Of a DNA stretch of 31,227 bases, positions 23,995-30,266 are shown piece after piece. Source of the stretch: a virus; the IMG/VR virus record IMGVR_UViG_3300008450_010443, positions 1 to 31,227 of that record; one strand, written 5' to 3'. The notes under the pieces were generated by a model. The model ran no database searches. It saw nothing but the letters and a program-made list of their open reading frames with translations, and was not told where the DNA came from. Both the position numbers and the translations under genes were made by a program. Within the stretch, counting starts at the first letter, position 1. Each line of letters begins with the position of its first letter.

Positions 23995-24958
23995 GAAAAT
24001 CTTCAACATTTTCAAGATCTGGGTTTTCTGTAAAAATTTGATCTTGATCAATGAATGTAGAATCATCCCATCCCCAATCTAATCCATCATCATCACTTAA
24101 TAAAAGCTCTTCAGCAGATGCCATTGATGAAACAGGTTTAGCTGACCAGAATTTACAGCTCCAATAACGAGCTTTCCATTTAGGACCAACATTAGTGTCA
24201 CACTGATGACGCGCTCTAAAACTCTTTCTACGCTCTGGATCATCACGACGAATTTCCATATTTGGATCGCCAAACTTAACCATTACGGTATTACCTTTAT
24301 CGTTTTTTACATAGACACCAAATTTTTTATTTGATCCACTAGGTAATCTAAATGGTTTATTGAGAGTCTTTTTTTCGGCTTCTGAATAATCAATATCATC
24401 TAATTCAATATTACCTTCTTCTTCAATATCAACACCTGCCTTAACTAAATCAATACGAGCTAAATCAAAATCAATTGAATCGAATTCCCAAAAACAGTCT
24501 TCTGGTTTTCGCTCATAATAAAGTTCCTCACCTCTAGCAACATCTTGATCAGCAGCGCGATAGGAGTCTTTAACTTTACCACCTTTTTGCATTTTTAAAA
24601 ACATATTAACTCTAGCCATTGCCCAACTGTTTCTAGTTTGGCCAGGTCTGTGAGAAACAGAAAATGCACCAAGTCCACGACGATAAACTTTTTTAAGCTG
24701 TTCTAATGTAACTTTTTTATCGTATTTTTCATTATGATCGCTAACTTTTTGTTTTAAAGAGTTAATTACTTTTTCAGTAAAAGTAATTTTTGAATCAGAG
24801 TCTGAAGAGGCTGAATCTGGTTTATTTTTATCAGAACCCTTTCTTTGCTCAGATGGTTTGGATGGAGTTTGCGCTCCGCTTTTTGGTCCAGATCTAGATG
24901 CAGCATCTGACTCAATACCAAAAAAACTCTTTAATTTTGATGAAAAATCAACTTCCAT
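23975..24958 (-). CDS. Probable virion-associated protein with two conserved phage domains, function unknown
   Basis: 327 residues from the ATG at 24958; the frame runs on to a TTG at 24976, but the ATG fits better. The first ~60 residues are short, Ser/Lys/Pro-rich and disordered. Residues ~60-140 contain TLEQLKKVYRRGLGAFSVSHRPG and WAMARVNMFLK, a domain I recognise from many uncharacterised phage proteins. Residues ~205-275 contain FGVYVKNDKGNTVMVKFGDP, then RARHQC and GPKWKARYWSCKFW, another recurrent phage segment with two conserved cysteines. The C-terminus is very acidic (DLENVEDFLEEEEL). A role in head assembly or scaffolding is plausible but unproven. TAATAT lies 7 nt before the ATG without a clear -35. 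Confidence 0.75.
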   Translation of the reverse strand: MEVDFSSKLKSFFGIESDAASRSGPKSGAQTPSKPSEQRKGSDKNKPDSASSDSDSKITFTEKVINSLKQKVSDHNEKYDKKVTLEQLKKVYRRGLGAFSVSHRPGQTRNSWAMARVNMFLKMQKGGKVKDSYRAADQDVARGEELYYERKPEDCFWEFDSIDFDLARIDLVKAGVDIEEEGNIELDDIDYSEAEKKTLNKPFRLPSGSNKKFGVYVKNDKGNTVMVKFGDPNMEIRRDDPERRKSFRARHQCDTNVGPKWKARYWSCKFWSAKPVSSMASAEELLLSDDDGLDWGWDDSTFIDQDQIFTENPDLENVEDFLEEEEL

Positions 24959-25002
24959 TATATTAATATTACACAATTTTTTAAAAAAAATCTATATTTT
25001 TA

Positions 25003-26655
25003 TTAAGATTCACATGTAGAACACGATAGAATAGATCTACTAAGCTCTTGAGATGGATTGCTAGAGCGTTGGTAATATAACCCCTTAATCCCCTGTTCCC
25101 AAGCAAATATCATTAGTTCGTTTACTTCTTTTGGTTTTGTGTTTGGTGGAATCATTATATTTAAAGATTGACCTTGGTCAATATGTTTTTGTCTTTGAGC
25201 CGCCTGTATAACAATTTCTTTTTGTGAAATTTCACCAAATGTCTTAAATACATCTTTTTCTTCTTGCGTTAAGAATTCTAAGTGTTGAACAGAGCCGCCT
25301 TTAACCAAGATAGACTTCCAAGTTTCTTGATCATTTTTACCTTTCTCCTTGAGAAGTTTTTCAAGGTGTGGATTTTTATATGTAAATTTACCCTTCGCAA
25401 GATCCTTAACAAAATAATTGCTGTTAAGAGGTTCAATAGATGGAGATGCTTGACCAAGAATGAATGAGCTGCTAGTGGTTGGGGCTACTGCAAGAGTAGT
25501 CGAGTTACGACGACCGTAACCTTTAAGCATAAAGGGTTCTCCAAAAATATTTGCAAGCTGCGATGTTGCAATATCTGATTTTTCCCTAATAGTTTTCCAA
25601 ATTTGATTATTCATCATTTTTGCTTCTATTGACTCAAATGATATTAACTTCGATTGAAGAAATGAATGCCAACCAAGAACTCCGACACCCAACGCTCTTT
25701 GGTTGATTGCGAATTTACGAGGCGCTTCCATAAATTTAACATTATCAGTTTTAATAATAAACTCTGACATTACTGCATCAAGAAAATAAACAAGGGTTTG
25801 TACAGCATCTGTTTCTACAATCTCGTCCCATTTCTCAAGATTAAGAGAAGAAAGATTACAAACGAATGATTCATCTTCATTATTTGAAAGCATGATCTCA
25901 TTGCAAAGATTAGAATTATTAATTCTTAGACCTTTATCTTTATACATTTGTGGAGCCTGATTGTTTGCATTATCAGAAAAGAAAATGTAAGGATATCCAG
26001 ATTCAAAACGTTTTTTAATAACAAGACCCCATATTTTACGGGCATCCTTATCTCCATCAATCATCTTATTCATCCATTCATCAGAAACGCAAACACCAAT
26101 TGACATTTCTTGGATTTCATGACCCTCTCCACGAATTTTAAGAAACTCTTCGATGTCTGGATGATCAATTGGGAGGTAAGCAGCAAACGAACCTCTACGA
26201 ACGCTTCCTTGAGAAACTACATTCATAAGTTTATCGTAAAGCTCCATAAAGTGAACTGAACCAGTAGATTTACCGCCAGATGAAATCTCAGATCCTCTAC
26301 CACGGAGAGCACCGAAATATGCACTAGTACCACCTCCGCTTTTAGTCATTTGACCAACTTCTGCAACCTTCTCAAGAATAGAAGACATTTCATCAGCAAT
26401 GAAACTTCCAAAACAAGAAATAGGCAAACCTCTTTTACGACCAAAATTTGACCAAATTGGACTTGATAAAGAATAAAAGCCCCTAGCCATGTAATCGCAG
26501 AATTTATCTGAGAATCCATCCATATCGCCTAATAAAGACTGCGCTCTATCACCTATATCTTTAATTCTTTGTTCTGGTGATTCACCTTCAAGTAGATAAC
26601 CTCTTTCAAGAAATTTTCTTGAATCTTTATTTAACCAATATATTTCGCTCTTCAT
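25003..26655 (-). CDS. nrdA: Class Ia ribonucleotide reductase large subunit, compact form
   Basis: 550 residues. Catalytic set: C81 (LPISCFG), N249/C251/E253 (NLCNEI) and C266 (SFVCNLSS). Radical-transfer tyrosines Y527/Y528 are in GLYYQRSS, and the C-terminal redox pair is C545/C548. GSVRRGSFAAYL and APTTSSSFILG are family signatures. The N-terminal ATP-cone is missing: the usual NrdA is ~750 residues and here the catalytic body begins almost at once, so dATP shut-off of activity is probably lost. It reduces NDPs to dNDPs with the NrdB partner encoded 3 bp upstream. Confidence 0.95.
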   Translation of the reverse strand: MKSEIYWLNKDSRKFLERGYLLEGESPEQRIKDIGDRAQSLLGDMDGFSDKFCDYMARGFYSLSSPIWSNFGRKRGLPISCFGSFIADEMSSILEKVAEVGQMTKSGGGTSAYFGALRGRGSEISSGGKSTGSVHFMELYDKLMNVVSQGSVRRGSFAAYLPIDHPDIEEFLKIRGEGHEIQEMSIGVCVSDEWMNKMIDGDKDARKIWGLVIKKRFESGYPYIFFSDNANNQAPQMYKDKGLRINNSNLCNEIMLSNNEDESFVCNLSSLNLEKWDEIVETDAVQTLVYFLDAVMSEFIIKTDNVKFMEAPRKFAINQRALGVGVLGWHSFLQSKLISFESIEAKMMNNQIWKTIREKSDIATSQLANIFGEPFMLKGYGRRNSTTLAVAPTTSSSFILGQASPSIEPLNSNYFVKDLAKGKFTYKNPHLEKLLKEKGKNDQETWKSILVKGGSVQHLEFLTQEEKDVFKTFGEISQKEIVIQAAQRQKHIDQGQSLNIMIPPNTKPKEVNELMIFAWEQGIKGLYYQRSSNPSQELSRSILSCSTCES

Positions 26656-26658
26656 AAA

Positions 26659-27630
26659 TTAAAACAAATCGTCTTCGCTGAATGATTGATTTTTCTTGCT
26701 GTACTCCACTGGTCTTGAGTGGAAAAAGTCAGTCATGTTGTTACCAAGAAGTTCTTCATCGAACCATGTTGTTGATGATAACAGTTCTTCGTCAATTTTA
26801 AACACTTTTGGGAAATTAATTTGAGATAATGATTCATTAATTCTGTTTTTGATAAACTCCTTTAAGATTGGCGCTGACAAACCTTCTTCATTAATTCCAT
26901 TTACCATCCAATCAACAATTTTTGATTCTGATTTAAAGGCTTCTTCCGCTTCATGAAGAATTCTTTCTTCAAGCTCTTTATCAAAAAGTTCTGGATGTTC
27001 TTCTCTAATTGTATTAATAATTTTAATACCAACGAGCGCGTGAATATTTTCCTCATTGCGAGTATACTTTACTTGTTGATCTGTATCTTTAAGAACATTC
27101 TTAAAGCGAGCGAACCAATTGATAATATAGAATTGTGAAAAAAGCGAGACATTTTCAACAAAAAGAGTGAATAAAATTAAAGCATAAAGATATTGCTTCT
27201 TAGAGTCTTTATAAAATTTGTGAGTATATTTCTTTAAATATTTAACTCTACCTTGAATCCATTCAAGTTTAAGATTTTCATCGAAAATATCTTCAAGATC
27301 CAATACGCTCAAAAGCCTTTCGTATGCGCTGTTATGAATAACCTCAATGTTAGCCATTACATAACCAAGATCTTGAAGAGATGGGTGAGGGAGATTTTCT
27401 CCAAGTTTAGCCCAAAATGTTTTTACAGCAACTTCAATTTGTCCAACTGCTGATAGAGTGCGAACTATAATTTCTCTTTCTTGGTCAGAAAGTTCAGTTT
27501 TAAACTGTTGAACATCAGCCTTAAACGAGAATTCTTTATCTGTCCAAAAGCCATTATGCATAGCCTCAATAAATTGTTCAGTCCAAGGGTAAAGATTCGG
27601 TTTGCGGGAAATTTGTTCTTCAAAAATCAT
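26659..27630 (-). CDS. nrdB: Class Ia ribonucleotide reductase small subunit
   Basis: 323 residues from the ATG at 27630 (MIFEEQ). The frame runs upstream to 27708, but that part covers the promoter. IEVIHNSAYERLL provides iron ligands E96 and H99 and the radical Tyr Y103 (ExxHxxxY, as in E. coli E115/H118/Y122). FVENVSLFSQF (E159) and NEENIHAL (E194/H197) supply the second half of the di-iron site, and E66 (QIEVAV) is the likely first ligand. It generates the tyrosyl radical passed to NrdA. The order nrdB then nrdA is the reverse of the common bacterial nrdAB. The C-terminus (SFSEDDLF) is acidic with a terminal Phe, as expected for the NrdA-docking tail. Confidence 0.94.
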   Translation of the reverse strand: MIFEEQISRKPNLYPWTEQFIEAMHNGFWTDKEFSFKADVQQFKTELSDQEREIIVRTLSAVGQIEVAVKTFWAKLGENLPHPSLQDLGYVMANIEVIHNSAYERLLSVLDLEDIFDENLKLEWIQGRVKYLKKYTHKFYKDSKKQYLYALILFTLFVENVSLFSQFYIINWFARFKNVLKDTDQQVKYTRNEENIHALVGIKIINTIREEHPELFDKELEERILHEAEEAFKSESKIVDWMVNGINEEGLSAPILKEFIKNRINESLSQINFPKVFKIDEELLSSTTWFDEELLGNNMTDFFHSRPVEYSKKNQSFSEDDLF

Positions 27631-27645
27631 AGTAATATGTTTTAC

Positions 27646-27673
27646 ACTATACCCTAAAATTAAAATTTTACAA
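27646..27673 (-). promoter_or_regulatory. Sigma70-type promoter for nrdB-nrdA
   Basis: On the minus strand: TTGTAA (27668-27673), 16-bp spacer, TATAGT (27646-27651), then 15 nt to the ATG at 27630. The predicted leader is ~8-9 nt with no Shine-Dalgarno. Confidence 0.55.
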
Positions 27674-27790
27674 GACGAAAATTTAGTATTTTTTTTTCTT
27701 GACATCATTTTTTATTTGGTGTATACGATAAACAAGTAGCTTTACTTCTAGCGACGAAAAGAAAAAAACGTTTTCTAAAAACAATAAGCT

Positions 27791-27883
27791 TTACGAATAA
27801 AATATATTTTAAAGTAAAGTGAGAAGTAAAAGTTGACGTAATTTGTTAGAGATAAGAGATCTAAAATATATTTTATTACGAAT
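27791..27883. repeat. Duplicated 14-bp palindrome with TTACGAAT arms
   Basis: TAAAATATATTTTA, a perfect palindrome, occurs at 27798-27811 and 27862-27875, 64 bp apart. TTACGAAT precedes the first copy (27791-27798) and follows the second (27876-27883), both in the same orientation. The second copy ends 21 bp before the -35 box of the plus-strand promoter, a suitable place for an operator. Confidence 0.8.
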
Positions 27884-27896
27884 ATTTTTTTAAATA

Positions 27897-27925
27897 TTGA
27901 CATTTTGGATTATTTAAATTATGAT
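27897..27925 (+). promoter_or_regulatory. Consensus sigma70 promoter for the dUTPase operon, predicted leaderless
   Basis: TTGACA (27897-27902), 17-bp spacer, TATGAT (27920-27925), exactly 7 nt, then ATG at 27933. This is the best match in the window to the sigma70 consensus. Transcription should start within a base or two of the start codon. Confidence 0.85.
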
Positions 27926-27932
27926 CTGACAA

Positions 27933-28229
27933 ATGCTCCTAAGTAATAAGGATGTTAATAAATTATTCCTATGCGCAAGTGCAAGTTGGCAGTGCGTAAT
28001 AGAGGCGCTTAATTATGAACAAGCGGCTTCTAGAGCTGTACAGGAAATGGTCGATGAAAATGGAGCAAACTTTTCAATAGGCGCTGTAATTTCCGTGACT
28101 GAACTTTCCCCAAGAAAAAAAGACTCTATCTTGATTTTTTCACCAAAGGTCTTAGCAGATATTGGTATGCACACTTTATCATCAAATTTATTAAACATAA
28201 TAGACAAAGATACAAATGACGACAGTTAA
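27933..28229 (+). CDS. 98-aa protein heading the dUTPase operon, function unknown
   Basis: No family recognised. Residues ~10-45 are helical (LFLCASASWQCVIEALNYEQAASRAVQEMV), then two strands (FSIGAVISVTEL, DSILIFSPKVLADIGM) and a short helix. Soluble and mildly acidic. The ATG at 27933 sits 7 nt after a -10 box, so the mRNA is predicted leaderless; a downstream AAGGA at 27948 has no in-frame start at a useful distance. It overlaps the dUTPase gene by 14 bp. As first gene of this operon it is probably made early. Confidence 0.75.
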   Translation: MLLSNKDVNKLFLCASASWQCVIEALNYEQAASRAVQEMVDENGANFSIGAVISVTELSPRKKDSILIFSPKVLADIGMHTLSSNLLNIIDKDTNDDS

Positions 28230-28719
28230 AGTAAATACATTAAGTACTATAAGGTATCCAGCAAATGAAACTGATTCTGGTTATGACATTATAGCTGCAT
28301 CAGATCCTTTCATTCAGGGGATCGCTATAGATAAAACAGATGATTATCTTGCAATTGATTATATTGAGTATGATACTAATTTAGTTATTGAACCACAGGA
28401 TGGTTACTATACTTGTGTTTTTCCAAGATCCTCAATATCAAAATATAACCTTACCTTGGCAAATTCAATAGGCTTGATTGATAATGGATATAGAGGTGCG
28501 ATCAAGCTAAGGTTTAAATATAACGCACAACCAATTGATTATAAAATGCATGATAATGGTAAATTATCAATCTCTCTTAACAAAAATAAGATTTACAAAA
28601 AGGGAGATAAAATTGGGCAACTTGTTTTTGCAAAAATATTCAACCCCACAATTGAAGTTGTAGAATCATTTGAATCAACAGATAGAAATAATGGAGGCTT
28701 TGGAAGCACAGGTCAATGA
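28216..28719 (+). CDS. dut: dUTP pyrophosphatase (trimeric dUTPase)
   Basis: 167 residues with all five dUTPase motifs: ETDSGYD (18-24), PRSSISKYNL (70-79), NSIGLIDNGYRG (83-94, with catalytic D89 and Y92), KGDKIGQLV (129-137) and the C-terminal arm RNNGGFGSTG (157-166). It hydrolyses dUTP to dUMP and PPi, keeping uracil out of phage DNA and feeding dTMP synthesis. An insertion of about 20 residues (32-53) precedes motif 2. It overlaps the kinase gene by ATGA. No Shine-Dalgarno is seen. Confidence 0.95.
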   Translation: MTTVKVNTLSTIRYPANETDSGYDIIAASDPFIQGIAIDKTDDYLAIDYIEYDTNLVIEPQDGYYTCVFPRSSISKYNLTLANSIGLIDNGYRGAIKLRFKYNAQPIDYKMHDNGKLSISLNKNKIYKKGDKIGQLVFAKIFNPTIEVVESFESTDRNNGGFGSTGQ

Positions 28720-29306
28720 CTACAATAATTGGAATTTCTGGGCCAGCAAGAAGCGGCAAAGACACTTTATGTAATCAATTTCTTGAGATTTTTCAAGAGA
28801 TGGGTATAAAGGCTAAAAGGTCAGCTCTAGCAGATCAATTAAAGTTAGAATCGAAAGATTTTATATTTAATACTCTTGGTATCGATGTTTTTACTGAAAA
28901 AACTGAAGAGAAAAATATAATTAGGCCGTTTTTAGTTACGTGGGGTACACATGTTAGAAGAAAGCTTGATCCAGATATCTGGATTAAGAAAATTCAAGAA
29001 TCAATTGAAGAGAACTCTGTTTTAATTGTTCCTGATATAAGATTTAAAAATGAATTTGATTGGGTTAAAAATAATAACGGATACATGTTTTTTATAGATC
29101 GTATTAATGAAGATGGTGAACTCGTCCCAGACGCAAATCAAGATGAAGCTGAAAACAATACATTTTTAAGAGAAAACTCCGACCATTCATTTGTATGGAC
29201 TACAACTGATGATAAAAAAATATTAATTTCTGTTGCTTTTGAAATTATTTCTAATACAATTAGTGAAGAACAACTTTCGCTATGGAAACAGACTTACTCC
29301 TTATAA
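28716..29306 (+). CDS. Deoxynucleoside monophosphate kinase (T4 gp1-like)
   Basis: 196 residues. The P-loop GPARSGKD (9-16) opens the protein. TWGTHVRRKLDPDIWIKK (75-92) and VPDIRFKNEFDWV (105-117) are characteristic of phage dNMP kinases of the T4 gene 1 type. It phosphorylates dNMPs to dNDPs, linking salvage of host DNA and dUTPase products to dNTP supply. ATGA overlap with dut and 25-bp overlap with the sigma-like gene show one translational unit. Confidence 0.88.
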   Translation: MTTIIGISGPARSGKDTLCNQFLEIFQEMGIKAKRSALADQLKLESKDFIFNTLGIDVFTEKTEEKNIIRPFLVTWGTHVRRKLDPDIWIKKIQESIEENSVLIVPDIRFKNEFDWVKNNNGYMFFIDRINEDGELVPDANQDEAENNTFLRENSDHSFVWTTTDDKKILISVAFEIISNTISEEQLSLWKQTYSL

Positions 29307-29851
29307 ATAGAATAAAAGATCAAAACGACAATTATAGTCTTAAAGAATTAATTGATAGACATTCTGGTATTTATATGGATATAGTTAATAAGATTATATC
29401 TGATTCTTGCGATTTTGTTAACAAAACAGATGTTATAGCTGATAAGGATTTCACTATATACAACGCAGCATTAAAATACAACCCAAACCTAAATACAAAA
29501 TTTCCAACATATCTAGCAAATGAAACACGTTGGAAGTGTTTAAATTTATACAATAAAAATAAAAAAAGAAAAGAAGACCCTTTAGATTATCACGAAAATG
29601 ATAAAGAAGTTTCTGGAGATTTTATTGTTGATTTACAAAACTCAGAAATACTTAAAAAGATTTATAAACTAGCTGAATCAAATGAAGATAAAAGAGTTAA
29701 AAAAATTCTTGACATGCGTTATGGTTCAGACTATAATAAACTCATACCTTGGAAGAATATTGCGAAAAAACTTAGAATGAGCATACAAGGATGCATCAAT
29801 ATTCATAATAAGTTTATAGAACAAACAAAGAAAGAATTAGAAAATGTTTAA
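29282..29851 (+). CDS. Small sigma-70-like factor (regions 2 and 4)
   Basis: 189 residues. Residues ~5-95 resemble sigma region 2: LLLINRIKDQN, a hydrophobic core helix, then ALKYNPNLNTKFPTYLANETRWKCLNLY, the counterpart of FDPxxGxxFxTYAxxxIRxxI. Residues ~118-186 resemble region 4: KKILDMRYG, then WKNIAKKLRMSIQGCINIHNKFIEQTKKEL as a helix-turn-helix. There is no region 1.1 or 3. It is probably a phage sigma that redirects host RNA polymerase, perhaps to late genes like T4 gp55, though this is inference from size and context. It overlaps both neighbours. Confidence 0.8.
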   Translation: METDLLLINRIKDQNDNYSLKELIDRHSGIYMDIVNKIISDSCDFVNKTDVIADKDFTIYNAALKYNPNLNTKFPTYLANETRWKCLNLYNKNKKRKEDPLDYHENDKEVSGDFIVDLQNSEILKKIYKLAESNEDKRVKKILDMRYGSDYNKLIPWKNIAKKLRMSIQGCINIHNKFIEQTKKELENV

Positions 29852-30266
29852 TACAATCGTAACACTAGCACATCTTGTAAAAGATCCAGAAATCAAACAA
29901 ACCCAAAGTGGTAAATCAGTATGCACAATGAGAATTTGTGTCTCCGAAAGTCAAGCAAAGACAAAGTGCTTTATTGATTGTGAAGCGTGGGATAAGACAG
30001 CAGAAGCCTGTGCTAAATTCATGAAGAAGGGGAGAGAGATTATGGTTGAGGGAGAGCTTTGCATGTCTTCTTGGACTAATAAAGAAGGTGTAACACAAAG
30101 TCGCCACTTTATCCGCGCAAACAAAGTTAAGTTTATGAACTCAGCGCTTAAAAAAGATGATGGTTCTGGACCTGCAGAAAGTGAATCTACATACAAAACA
30201 AACAAGAAGGCAAACACTCCAATTTCAGAAGACTCTGGAGATAACACTGAAGATATTCCTTTTTGA
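29844..30266 (+). CDS. ssb: Single-stranded DNA-binding protein
   Basis: 140 residues. An OB fold with family signatures is visible: an N-terminal strand FNTIVTLAHLVKDPEIK, then TKCFIDCEAWDKTAEACAKFMKKGREIMVEGEL (39-72) and a closing strand near 88-95. The linker (100-130) is Gly/Ser/Asn/Lys-rich. The C-terminal tip TEDIPF matches the acidic protein-interaction tail of bacterial SSB (DDDIPF). It protects ssDNA and probably recruits partners through the tail. It overlaps the sigma-like gene by 8 bp, and its stop shares one base with the next ATG. Confidence 0.95.
   Translation: MFNTIVTLAHLVKDPEIKQTQSGKSVCTMRICVSESQAKTKCFIDCEAWDKTAEACAKFMKKGREIMVEGELCMSSWTNKEGVTQSRHFIRANKVKFMNSALKKDDGSGPAESESTYKTNKKANTPISEDSGDNTEDIPF

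Larger units (their letters stand above)
27631..27932. other. Divergent intergenic control region
   Basis: About 300 bp without a gene, separating the minus-strand nrd genes from the plus-strand dUTPase operon. It contains outward promoters on both sides, two copies of a 14-bp palindrome with a TTACGAAT flank, a 9-bp inverted pair TTTACTTCT (27741-27749) / AGAAGTAAA (27822-27830), AGCTTTAC twice, and an AAAACGTTTT palindrome. It is very AT-rich. It could be an operator region or a replication start; nothing decides between these. Confidence 0.7.

Noticed and set aside
27631-27708. N-terminal extension of NrdB to 27708
   Set aside because: The extra 26 residues are not NrdB-like and cover a plausible promoter; the ATG at 27630 gives a normal N-terminus.
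27833-27867. TTGACG at 27833 as a second plus-strand promoter
   Set aside because: The nearest TAAAAT is 23 bp away, too far, while a perfect TTGACA-N17-TATGAT lies just downstream.
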